Assembly (NCBI GenBank): GCA_030598645.1
Contig: JAUVPN010000036.1
Location: forward strand, 1 to 12,208
Origin: Hyphomicrobium sp.
GTDB lineage: Bacteria; Pseudomonadota; Alphaproteobacteria; Rhizobiales; Hyphomicrobiaceae
Direction: 5' to 3'
Length of the DNA stretch: 12,208 nt
Shown here one piece after another: positions 1 through 6,082 of this stretch. Position numbers and translations under genes: made by a program. Position 1 is the stretch's first letter, and each line of letters starts with the position of its first letter. The notes beneath the pieces are model-generated. The model saw only the letters and a program-made list of their open reading frames with translations, had not been told where the DNA came from and did not search any database.

Positions 1-294
1 TAGTGTCCCAAAGTTCGAAAGAGCGCGCCGCTCAGCCCCTTTGGAGCGCACATGCATACGTGACAACGTCGCGTCTCCACCTAGGATCGCCTCTCCTTGG
101 CGCTCGAACCCCGCGCGTAAGGCGTCGGAGACCGCCCCAACCCCGGTGATCACCGTGACGCCGAGTGCTACGCAAGCGATGAAGATTCGAAAACCCGAGA
201 GCCCGCTGCGCAGTTCCCGCAACGCGATTCCCAATAAGCGTGGCAGCGGCCATTCGCGGACTAGCGTAGCCGAGGTGAGCGCTTCAGTCGTCAT
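1..294 (-). CDS. ybbP: FtsX-like ABC transporter permease, YbbP type (N-terminal part; rest outside window)
   Basis: This is the first 98 codons of an integral membrane permease that would pair with the ATPase encoded just upstream. Translation from the ATG at 294 stays open to the window edge. Residues 20-35 are amphipathic and basic (LLGIALRELRSG). A first membrane segment follows at about 36-58 (IFIACVALGVTVITG), and then the start of a periplasmic part with GEAILGGDATLSR at 68-79, which is characteristic of YbbP/FtsX-family (MacB-like periplasmic core) permeases. Its ATG overlaps the ATPase stop codon in an ATGA arrangement, so translation is probably coupled. Full family members are about 800 residues, so most of the gene lies left of the window. 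In E. coli the YbbA-YbbP pair sits beside tesA, as here; its transport substrate is not firmly established. The family call is secure from the N-terminus and context, but the function is inferred. Confidence 0.85.
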   Translation of the reverse strand, partial: MTTEALTSATLVREWPLPRLLGIALRELRSGLSGFRIFIACVALGVTVITGVGAVSDALRAGFERQGEAILGGDATLSRMHVRSKGAERRALSNFGTL

Positions 295-986
295 GATGCA
301 GCGCGTGCCTCTGGTGCCCTACTAATGCGGCCATCCGCCATGTGGATCGTACGTTCACAGGCCGCGGCCAAGCGCTGGTCATGAGTGACCAGAATGAGGG
401 TCGCGTCACGGCAGCGTTGCAAGCCAAACAATAGATCAACGATGTGCTTGCCCGTACGGCTGTCAAGGTTGCCCGTCGGCTCATCCGCGAGGATCAGCTT
501 CGGCTCCCTGCTCAATGCACGCGCTATTGCGACGCGCTGCTGCTCGCCACCTGAGAGCTGGGCGGGAAAATGATCCACACGCGGTGCGAGACCAACCTCA
601 CCAAGCAGTTCGCGCGCAATTTCGAACGCGTTCGACTTACCGGCAAATTCCAGAGGCAGCGCAACGTTCTCTAATGCCGTCATGGTCGGCACCAAATGGA
701 ACGACTGAAATACGATGCCGATATCGGCACCCCGCGCCAGTGCGAGCTGGTCCTCATCGAGTACTGTGAGGTCGTGACCGGCCACGCGCACGCCGCCGCT
801 CGTTGCCCGCTCCAGTCCGGCCACCACCATGAGCAGCGAGGTCTTTCCCGAGCCGGACGGACCGACGATGGCCAGCGACTGGCTGTCCTCAACACGAAGG
901 CTCACGCCGCGCAAGATATCAACGGGGCCGGCACGACTTGTCAGGGTGAGGCTCACAGCGTCTAGAGCTACGATTGGCTGGGGCAC
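291..986 (-). CDS. ybbA: ABC transporter ATP-binding protein, YbbA/LolD-like
   Basis: A 231-residue ATPase subunit that should energise the FtsX-like permease encoded next to it at the inner membrane. All ABC motifs are visible: Walker A GPSGSGKT at 42-49, Q-loop Gln94 (VFQSFHLVP), signature LSGGEQQR at 144-151, Walker B LILADEP at 164-170 with catalytic Glu169, D-loop NLDS, and H-loop His202 (VTHD). The [16 protein letters not shown] stretch is typical of the MacB/LolD/YbbA class that works with FtsX-fold permeases rather than with classical importers. The start is a GTG at 984-986, since no ATG lies near it; a GGAG lies 11 bases upstream, a rather long spacing. It is divergent from the tesA-like gene with 98 bases between, as in E. 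coli ybbA/tesA. LolD or MacB-type ATPases are the alternatives; the tesA context favours YbbA. Confidence 0.92.
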   Translation of the reverse strand: MPQPIVALDAVSLTLTSRAGPVDILRGVSLRVEDSQSLAIVGPSGSGKTSLLMVVAGLERATSGGVRVAGHDLTVLDEDQLALARGADIGIVFQSFHLVPTMTALENVALPLEFAGKSNAFEIARELLGEVGLAPRVDHFPAQLSGGEQQRVAIARALSREPKLILADEPTGNLDSRTGKHIVDLLFGLQRCRDATLILVTHDQRLAAACERTIHMADGRISRAPEARAAS

Positions 987-1022
987 GGGTGGGGAAGCTC
1001 CGCTATTTGCTGTGGGCGAGGA

Positions 1023-1051
1023 CTTGTCTCACGCTGACCGCACTTCTACCT
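1023..1051 (+). promoter_or_regulatory. Candidate sigma70-type promoter for the tesA-thpR pair
   Basis: CTTGTC at 1023-1028 and CTACCT at 1046-1051 are separated by 17 bases and lie 33 bases before the tesA start. Compared with the alphaproteobacterial vegetative consensus (CTTGAC, about 17 bases, CTATAT), the -35 matches 5 of 6 and the -10 matches 4 of 6. It is a pattern match only; the transcription start is unknown. Confidence 0.35.
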
Positions 1052-1084
1052 AGAGATCGGTTGGATGATGGTTGAGGCGGAAAG

Positions 1085-1789
1085 ATGAAGGCGGTGAACG
1101 AAAGACAGAATTGGCACAGACTTGCTCAAGTGGTGGCTCTCTTGGCCGTCGTCAATATGAGCTTGGGTGCCGCTAAGACATCCATAGTGGGCCCCGGGCC
1201 CGCCAAACCTATCCGGATTGTGGCTTTTGGTGACAGTCTGACGGCTGGTTTTGGGCTCAAACCACACCAATCTTTTCCCGCACAATTACAAAAAGCGCTC
1301 GAGGCGCGGGGCCACAATGTCGTGGTCGCCAACGCCGGTGTGTCCGGCGATACGACGGCCGCCGGACTTGAACGGCTTGCCTGGGCAGTTCCGGACGGAA
1401 CGAATGCAGTCATTCTAGAACTCGGGGCAAACGATGCCCTCCGCGGCATCAACCCAAACGTGGCGCGTGCCAATCTGGAAAAGATTGTCATCAATCTCAA
1501 GGAACGAGGAATTCCGACATTGCTTGCCGGCTTTCGCGCGCCAGCCAACTGGGGCGAGAGATATTCGCAAGCCTTCGACGCCATTTTTGCCGATCTAGCC
1601 CAGGAGCATGGGCTCGTCTTCTATCCCTTCTTTCTAGAAGGCGTAGCGCTCAATCCAAAACTGAATCTTAACGACGGGTTGCACCCGAGTTCCAAGGGTG
1701 TTGCCGAGATCGTAAAGCGGATAGTACCTTCCATGGAGGACCTGATCGACCGGGCATCAACACAGCGTGATTCCGTTTCTAAAGGCTAA
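1085..1789 (+). CDS. tesA: GDSL-family arylesterase / lysophospholipase L1 (TesA-like), exported
   Basis: An SGNH hydrolase of 234 residues, predicted to cleave acyl esters (aryl esters, lysophospholipids or acyl thioesters) in the periplasm. Block I is FGDSLTAG at 48-55 with nucleophile Ser51. Block II is NAGVSGDT at 83-90, whose Gly85 gives an oxyanion-hole contact. Block III is GAND at 114-117, and block V is DGLHPS at 197-202, giving the Asp197/His200 pair. A hydrophobic stretch at 14-30 after a basic N-terminus looks like a signal peptide, with the cleavage site unclear. The ATG at 1085 is preceded by GAGGCGG four bases upstream. It is divergent from the YbbA/YbbP-type ABC genes, an arrangement shared with E. 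coli, and is followed after 12 bases by the ThpR-like gene, so the two are probably cotranscribed. The substrate cannot be read from sequence. Confidence 0.92.
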   Translation: MKAVNERQNWHRLAQVVALLAVVNMSLGAAKTSIVGPGPAKPIRIVAFGDSLTAGFGLKPHQSFPAQLQKALEARGHNVVVANAGVSGDTTAAGLERLAWAVPDGTNAVILELGANDALRGINPNVARANLEKIVINLKERGIPTLLAGFRAPANWGERYSQAFDAIFADLAQEHGLVFYPFFLEGVALNPKLNLNDGLHPSSKGVAEIVKRIVPSMEDLIDRASTQRDSVSKG

Positions 1790-1801
1790 TGCGCTCCACC
1801 C

Positions 1802-2377
1802 ATGCCCAGGCTCTTTACCGGCATTGAGATTCCCCTTGAGCAGCGCGAGCAGCTTGCGCGCTTGCGTCAGCCTTCTGCAGGCGTGAGGTGGGTGGAGCAG
1901 GAAAACTTGCATATTACTCTTCGTTTTGCCGGCGATATTGACAATACGCGCGCGGCTGAGTTTGCCGATCACCTTGCGAGCATCGACGTCAACGCTTTCG
2001 AAGTACGACTTGCTGGGATTGGGGTCTTCGGTAGCAAAGGGCCCAGGTCGATTTGGGCCGGCGTAGAAGCTGGGCCAGACCTCGAGGTGCTTGCGCGCGC
2101 AAACGAGCGCGTCGCACGACTGGCCGGGCTGGCGCCGGAAGGTCGGGCGTTCAAGGCGCATGCTACCATCGCGCGCGTCAAGCGTTCGGGGGCCGAGTCA
2201 GTCGCGCGATTGCTAGGCCGCATCGGAGCATTCCGCTCGGTGCCATTCGTCGTCAATCGCTTCGTGCTTTACTCCTCCCGCCCAAAGACTGGCGGCGGTC
2301 CATACGTGGTCGAGGATACCTTTCCTCTCAAGGGCGGCGAGTTTGCAGACTTTGAAGAAACTGGCTGCAGTTGGTAG
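1802..2377 (+). CDS. thpR: RNA 2',3'-cyclic phosphodiesterase (2'-5' RNA ligase family, ThpR)
   Basis: A 191-residue cytoplasmic protein of the 2H phosphoesterase superfamily. The two catalytic HxTx motifs are HITL at 37-40 and HATI at 120-123, about 80 residues apart as the fold requires. The N-terminal RLFTGIEIP and the C-terminal FVLYSSRP with a GPYVVEDTFPL stretch are typical ThpR landmarks. Family members hydrolyse 2',3'-cyclic phosphates on RNA and can join 2'-5' tRNA halves in vitro; the natural substrate is uncertain. Length matches the family (about 180-190). No strong ribosome site precedes the ATG at 1802. Since only 12 bases separate it from the tesA-like stop, translation may depend on ribosomes arriving from tesA. 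Its stop codon directly abuts the stop of the convergent DUF2865 gene. Confidence 0.9.
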   Translation: MPRLFTGIEIPLEQREQLARLRQPSAGVRWVEQENLHITLRFAGDIDNTRAAEFADHLASIDVNAFEVRLAGIGVFGSKGPRSIWAGVEAGPDLEVLARANERVARLAGLAPEGRAFKAHATIARVKRSGAESVARLLGRIGAFRSVPFVVNRFVLYSSRPKTGGGPYVVEDTFPLKGGEFADFEETGCSW

Positions 2378-3082
2378 TCATTCGTGCCGCGTCCACCAAC
2401 TTGGCGATCGGCCGTTATACCTTCTCCGCAGTGTCTGTGCACGGCTGAAGCGTGACAGGCCGGACCAATAGGAGCGCAAAGGTTTGTTCTCACGTGTTTC
2501 AGACACCCCCGAACCGTGAACGCCTTCACGTTTCTCCGTCTGCAATTCTGCCAATTCCCCCTCAGCCTCTGCGAGCGCATATTCTGAGTGCCGCGCCTCT
2601 TCTTCGGCGGTCCAAGGCGCTGCTCGACACGCACAACCCGCAACCAGGGCCTTGCGATATTGAAATGCATTGGGCAGCGAACGATAGGCCCGCCCCGATA
2701 GATCAACCATATTCTCGATGCTTGCACCCGCAGATGGGTAGTAAAATAGCCGAACCTTGCCATCACAGCGTTTCATGCACGCGCGGTTATCGCGGTAGAA
2801 GGACCCGCGGCGCACACGAAAACTGATAGGGAAGTAGAATCCGTCGCACAGTCGCACGCACATAGTGCGAAATGTGGTGAGGTCTTTTGGGCGCCAATCG
2901 TTTCCGTAGCGCCCACCAACGGAACCATAAGGGTTCACCCGGCTATAGCTGAAGATAGAGGCGTGCGGCCTCTCCGAGCTGAACATTTGTTGTTTTGGAG
3001 ATTGGGCAAAGGACTGCTCCGCTGTGGCCAGCAGCCCGACAACCAACATCGCCAAACCCAATAACCCCCGACTTGCGCGCAT
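2378..3082 (-). CDS. DUF2865 domain-containing secreted protein, function unknown
   Basis: A 234-residue protein with a clear Sec signal peptide (basic start, hydrophobic 7-22, likely cleavage after SFAQ near residue 27). The body carries the DUF2865 pattern known mostly from Hyphomicrobiales: TMCVRLCDGFYFPISF at 73-88, ACMKRCDG at 101-108 and GCAC at 149-152. That gives six cysteines (75, 79, 102, 106, 150, 152), which could form disulfides in the periplasm or at the cell surface. I know no biochemical role for the family. After about residue 190 the tail turns basic and rich in Arg, Ser and Trp (ending PSWWTRHE) and does not look like the domain. It may be a lineage-specific extension or a frameshifted remnant. 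The start codon has only a weak upstream GGGGG site. It lies downstream of the oxidoreductase on the same strand, 93 bases away, and ends exactly where the convergent thpR-like gene ends. Confidence 0.8.
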   Translation of the reverse strand: MRASRGLLGLAMLVVGLLATAEQSFAQSPKQQMFSSERPHASIFSYSRVNPYGSVGGRYGNDWRPKDLTTFRTMCVRLCDGFYFPISFRVRRGSFYRDNRACMKRCDGKVRLFYYPSAGASIENMVDLSGRAYRSLPNAFQYRKALVAGCACRAAPWTAEEEARHSEYALAEAEGELAELQTEKREGVHGSGVSETRENKPLRSYWSGLSRFSRAQTLRRRYNGRSPSWWTRHE

Positions 3083-3097
3083 ACTCAGAACTAACCC

Positions 3098-3142
3098 CCG
3101 TCAGGCAGCGACATATGGGCATGGAACGTCGCGCGCTGACGG
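3098..3142 (-). terminator. Inverted repeat after the oxidoreductase gene, weak terminator candidate
   Basis: CCGTCAG at 3098-3104 and CTGACGG at 3136-3142 form a perfect 7-bp inverted repeat with a 31-base loop, between the oxidoreductase stop and the DUF2865 start. Inner bases (CAGCG with CGCTG) offer a competing pairing. No run of T follows on the minus strand, so intrinsic termination is doubtful. It could equally be a regulator site for the DUF2865 gene, or chance. Confidence 0.2.
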
Positions 3143-3175
3143 CTAAGATTCCCTGAATAGTGCGTGACGCGCCGT

Positions 3176-4150
3176 CTACAAAGTTAGGATTATCTTTCCG
3201 ACCGCCTCGCGCCGATCCAGAACGCCGATCGCCTCACGGACCTGGTCCAGGGGATAGGTTGCATGGATCCGGGGCGTCAAGCTGCTCTCGGCGATCCAGC
3301 GAAGCACTTGCGTCATGTTTCTGCGGTGGCTGGCGGGATCGCGTTTGACGAACTCTCCCCAGAAAACACCAACGGCTTCCGCGCCCTTCAACAGAAGCAG
3401 GTTGAGCGGGATTCGTGGGATTTGCCCTGAGGCAAATCCAACAATCAGAAAGCGTCCCTTCCAAGCCATTGCGCGCAGCGCTGCCTCCGACGAGTCGCCG
3501 CCAACACAGTCATAGACGACGTCTGCACCATCCCCGCCGGTCAGACGGCGCAGCGCTAACTTGAGATCAGCTTGCCGATAGTTAACCAGCTCGTCTGCAC
3601 CGTGGCTCTGGCAGACACTGAGCTTTTCTGCTGATGAGGCAACCGCGATTACGCGCGCGCCCATCAGCTTAGCAATCTCCAGCGCAGCGAGCCCGGCTCC
3701 GCCGGCGGCTCCGAGCACGGCAACCGTCTGCCCCTCCTGCAAGCGGCCGCGGTTCTTCAGGCCATGGATCGCCGTACCGTAGGTCACGCTCACACCAGCC
3801 GCGACTTCATTGCTTACCTCATCAGGAATTGCCACGACCGTATCGGCAGGGACCACCACCTTCTCGCGTGCCCCACCCCAACCGAGGTAGGCCATGACTC
3901 GGTCGCCCGCGACTGGGTTGACAACCCCTTCTCCGGCAGCTTCGACGACTCCAGAAATTTCAGCAGCTGGCGAGAACGGCAGCTCCGGCTTAGCCTGGTA
4001 TTTGCCACGCGTGATCAGCGTGTCGAAGAAATTAAGGGCCGCCGCCCTCACGGCCACTAGGACCTCCCCCGGACCCGGCACAGGCACGTCTATGTCGTCG
4101 ATGACTAGAGCATCAGGACCATCGAGGCTCTTGCAAAGGGCAGCCTTCAT
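3176..4150 (-). CDS. NADPH:quinone oxidoreductase family protein (zinc-less medium-chain dehydrogenase)
   Basis: A 324-residue cytoplasmic oxidoreductase of the medium-chain dehydrogenase/reductase superfamily, quinone-oxidoreductase branch. The N-terminal GroES-like domain has PGPGEVLVAVRAAALNFFD at 25-43 and the loop AGDRVMAYLGWGG at 81-93. The Rossmann domain has the nucleotide motif AAGGAG at 148-153, followed by ALEIAKLMGARVIAV, and later VYDCVGG at 212-218. The zinc ligands of true alcohol dehydrogenases are absent, which fits NAD(P)H-dependent reduction of quinones or enones. The frame stays open 86 codons further upstream, but the family start MKAALC at 4150 has GGGAGA six bases before it, and the extension has no family character. 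It is divergent from the SpoU-family methyltransferase across a 106-base region. The exact substrate is unknown. Confidence 0.9.
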   Translation of the reverse strand: MKAALCKSLDGPDALVIDDIDVPVPGPGEVLVAVRAAALNFFDTLITRGKYQAKPELPFSPAAEISGVVEAAGEGVVNPVAGDRVMAYLGWGGAREKVVVPADTVVAIPDEVSNEVAAGVSVTYGTAIHGLKNRGRLQEGQTVAVLGAAGGAGLAALEIAKLMGARVIAVASSAEKLSVCQSHGADELVNYRQADLKLALRRLTGGDGADVVYDCVGGDSSEAALRAMAWKGRFLIVGFASGQIPRIPLNLLLLKGAEAVGVFWGEFVKRDPASHRRNMTQVLRWIAESSLTPRIHATYPLDQVREAIGVLDRREAVGKIILTL

Positions 4151-4156
4151 GTAAAA

Positions 4157-4162
4157 TCTCCC
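4157..4162 (-). promoter_or_regulatory. Ribosome binding site fixing the oxidoreductase start
   Basis: GGGAGA on the minus strand, six bases before the ATG at 4150, is a good Shine-Dalgarno site. It supports the 324-residue protein over the longer open frame that runs to 4408. Confidence 0.7.
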
Positions 4163-4184
4163 GTAACCAGAGTGGCGCTGCTCT

Positions 4185-4214
4185 AATCGGCTGACCTTCG
4201 ACCACGGGCCGATT
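4185..4214. promoter_or_regulatory. Inverted repeat in a divergent promoter region, possible operator
   Basis: AATCGGC at 4185-4191 and GCCGATT at 4208-4214 are perfect 7-bp arms separated by 16 bases, centred between the divergent oxidoreductase (start 4150) and methyltransferase (start 4257) genes. The geometry suits a dimeric regulator or a small hairpin, but no regulator gene is adjacent and no known operator family is recognised. Confidence 0.3.
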
Positions 4215-4256
4215 GTTCTAGCAAGGTCAATCCATCGAAAACGGATCAGACTGAAA

Positions 4257-4802
4257 ATGTCGCAAATCCCCGTCGCAAATTGGCCGCCGACTGCCCGCGG
4301 ATACTTCGGCATAGGCGCAGAGCGCATGTCGAAGGCCTTGAACCTTGGCAATCTTATGCGCTCGGCACACGGCTTTGGTGCAAGTTTCACATTTACCATC
4401 GGCGCCACCTATCAAGCCCTGGAAGCGCGTACGGACACCTCTAAGGCGCAGTGGCATATGCCACATTTTAACTGGGTCGCGGTCGACGAGCTGGCATTGC
4501 CCGAGGGCTGCAAACTTGTTGGCGTGGAACTCCTGGACGAGGCCATCGACCTGCCAAGTTTTCGCCACCCTATCCGCGCGGCCTACGTTTTAGGACCGGA
4601 ACAAGGGTCGCTTTCACAAGGACTTATCGAGCGATGCGATCATATCGTCCGAATCCCAACTCGCTTTTGCGTCAATGTAGCGATGGCCGGAGCCATCGTG
4701 ATGTATGACCGGGTGAAGACCATGGGACGCTTCGCTGAAAGGCCAGTCAGGGACGGCGGACCCAAATCTGCCCGTGCAGTTTCGCGCCGTAGCGGGGTCT
4801 AG
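4257..4802 (+). CDS. SpoU/TrmH-family RNA 2'-O-methyltransferase
   Basis: A 181-residue SPOUT-class enzyme that would transfer a methyl group from S-adenosylmethionine to a ribose 2'-OH of tRNA or rRNA. The three family motifs are present: motif 1 NLGNLMRSA at 29-37 (Asn and Arg conserved), motif 2 AYVLGPEQGSLS at 109-120, and motif 3 IPTRFCVNVAMAGAIVMYDR at 133-152, which builds the trefoil knot. There is no separate N-terminal RNA-binding domain, so it is a minimal knotted enzyme similar in size to TrmL-like proteins. The last 25 or so residues are basic and poorly conserved. The RNA target cannot be assigned. The ribosome site before the ATG is weak. It runs in the same direction as the IalB-like gene, 81 bases upstream of it. 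Confidence 0.88.
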   Translation: MSQIPVANWPPTARGYFGIGAERMSKALNLGNLMRSAHGFGASFTFTIGATYQALEARTDTSKAQWHMPHFNWVAVDELALPEGCKLVGVELLDEAIDLPSFRHPIRAAYVLGPEQGSLSQGLIERCDHIVRIPTRFCVNVAMAGAIVMYDRVKTMGRFAERPVRDGGPKSARAVSRRSGV

Positions 4803-4873
4803 GATGGGGCGGAGAGGATGACAGGCGCCACAATTGCCGCTTATGCTGGCGGGATACAAATGACGTACGGCCT

Positions 4874-4879
4874 AGGGAG
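4874..4879 (+). promoter_or_regulatory. Ribosome binding site fixing the IalB-like start
   Basis: AGGGAG four bases before the ATG at 4884 supports that start over an upstream in-frame ATG at 4818, which would put 22 residues with no signal-peptide character ahead of the export signal. Confidence 0.65.
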
Positions 4880-4883
4880 CCCC

Positions 4884-5405
4884 ATGAGAAAAGACCGCAA
4901 CTATTTTATCGCCACCGCCTCCGTCCTCGCCATGAGCGCGTTTTTCGTGGCACCAACGACGGCACAAACTGTGAATCTTGTCGAACGCTCTGGCGCGTGG
5001 AGCCTCTACGCCGATACGGCCACGCCCAAGCAGGTTTGCTTTGCTGCCTCGACGCCACAGGCGGTCGAGCCCATCGGGGCCAACCGTGGCTCGATCTTTT
5101 TCTATATTTCGGCGTGGCCGAAGGACGGCATCAAGGCGGAGCCCAGCGTAAAGGTGGGCTATCCGATCAACACCAAAAAAGGCGTCACGGTGACCATTGG
5201 AACGGATGTCTTTAAGCTGTTCTCCAAAGACCAGCACGGTTTTGTCGCCGATCCTTCCGAAGAGCTGAAGCTGATCGAATCCTTGAAGAAGGGATCAACC
5301 GCTGTGGTGCGGGCAACATCGACACGGGGCACTGGTACGACGGATACCTATTCGCTTTCTGGAATCTCCCAGGCCTTGGAAAAGATGACGGCCACTTGCC
5401 CGTGA
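4884..5405 (+). CDS. Invasion-associated locus B (IalB) family secreted protein
   Basis: A 173-residue protein with a Sec signal peptide at 1-28 (MRKDRNYF, hydrophobic 9-22, cleavage near PTTAQ). The mature part resembles the IalB family: a start like WSLYADTATPKQVCFAAS, a central SIFFYISAWPKDG, then GYPINTKKGVTVTIG and a terminal Cys next to the stop. The two mature cysteines, one near the N-terminus and one at the end, may pair. The family is named after a Bartonella protein linked to erythrocyte entry, but it is widespread in free-living Hyphomicrobiales, where its role is unknown. An invasion function should not be assumed here. Its stop lies 11 bases from the stop of the convergent smr gene, with no clear terminator between. 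Confidence 0.82.
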   Translation: MRKDRNYFIATASVLAMSAFFVAPTTAQTVNLVERSGAWSLYADTATPKQVCFAASTPQAVEPIGANRGSIFFYISAWPKDGIKAEPSVKVGYPINTKKGVTVTIGTDVFKLFSKDQHGFVADPSEELKLIESLKKGSTAVVRATSTRGTGTTDTYSLSGISQALEKMTATCP

Positions 5406-5416
5406 GCCTCAATAAT

Positions 5417-6082
5417 CTACCCTGCTACTCTGCGCCTACGCAGCTGGACATAGAGCGCACCCTCGCCGCCGTGCCGAGCGGTAGCCTGTGCGAAGCTAAT
5501 GACAATGGCGCGCAGTTCAGGCTCCGCAAGCCAGCGAGGGACATTGCGTTTGAGCACGCCGCGTTCATCGTCCCGTACGCCCGTATACCCGCGCTCCTCT
5601 AGGGGATAGCGGGGCGCGATTCCCTTGCCAGTAATGACGAGCACCCAGCGTCGTCCTTCGGCGTGCGCGCTACGTAGGAAGCGGCGCAAGGCGGCGTGTG
5701 CCTCGCTTTGGCGCATCCCGTGCAGATCAATGCGCGCATCGATTTCGATCTGACCGGAGCTGATTTTGCGTGTCTTGCGACGATCGATTTGCGAAAGCGA
5801 AGGGGCTAATTTCGCTGGTGTCTGCGGCGTGGAAGGCTTGGGTATAAGGCTTTCGGATGGGCGTTTGGCGCCTGGCTTCTGAGACGCTTCAGGTCGCCGT
5901 ACAGGCTTTTCCGTTGTATCCACGTGCCCCACGCGGACGCGCGACTTTTTTTGCTTTAGGGGTCTTAGAGTGCCCGCAGCATGCTCCCACAGGGATCGCT
6001 CCTCATCGGAGAGCTGATGCTTGCGGCGGCCCCTCTTAAGGGGTCGCTCGCTCAGCGCGCGGCCTTCTCGATCTTTTTCCAT
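5417..6082 (-). CDS. Smr (small MutS-related) domain protein
   Basis: A 221-residue protein. Residues 1-48 carry RGRRKHQLSDEERSLWEHA, the usual N-terminus of alphaproteobacterial Smr proteins. A basic, proline-rich linker covers about 50-110, and the Smr domain about 115-220. Its signature residues are visible: DLHG at 119-122, VLVITGKG at 147-154 and HGGEGALYV at 204-212. Smr domains bind DNA or RNA and many have endonuclease activity; stand-alone bacterial versions have been tied to mRNA cleavage at stalled ribosomes or to DNA metabolism, so the role here is open. The ATG at 6082 overlaps the last 31 bases of mltA. No alternative start codon lies closer to the conserved part, and the overlap suggests translational coupling as the last gene of the Tim44-MltA-Smr run. 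Confidence 0.88.
   Translation of the reverse strand: MEKDREGRALSERPLKRGRRKHQLSDEERSLWEHAAGTLRPLKQKKSRVRVGHVDTTEKPVRRPEASQKPGAKRPSESLIPKPSTPQTPAKLAPSLSQIDRRKTRKISSGQIEIDARIDLHGMRQSEAHAALRRFLRSAHAEGRRWVLVITGKGIAPRYPLEERGYTGVRDDERGVLKRNVPRWLAEPELRAIVISFAQATARHGGEGALYVQLRRRRVAG

Noticed and set aside
2269..2766. A 165-codon open frame on the minus strand overlapping thpR and the DUF2865 gene
   Set aside because: No recognisable domain or signal, and it overlaps better-supported genes in another frame. It is a GC-rich shadow frame.
4151..4408. In-frame N-terminal extension of the oxidoreductase by 86 codons
   Set aside because: It overlaps the divergent methyltransferase gene, lacks family similarity, and the MKAALC start at 4150 has a good ribosome site. 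It looks like a GC-rich open frame without function.
4818..4883. Upstream ATG for the IalB-like gene
   Set aside because: It would place 22 unremarkable residues before a clear signal peptide; the ATG at 4884 has AGGGAG four bases upstream.
4884..5405. IalB-like protein as evidence of a pathogen or invasion locus
   Set aside because: The family is widespread in free-living alphaproteobacteria and no other virulence or mobility gene is present in the window.
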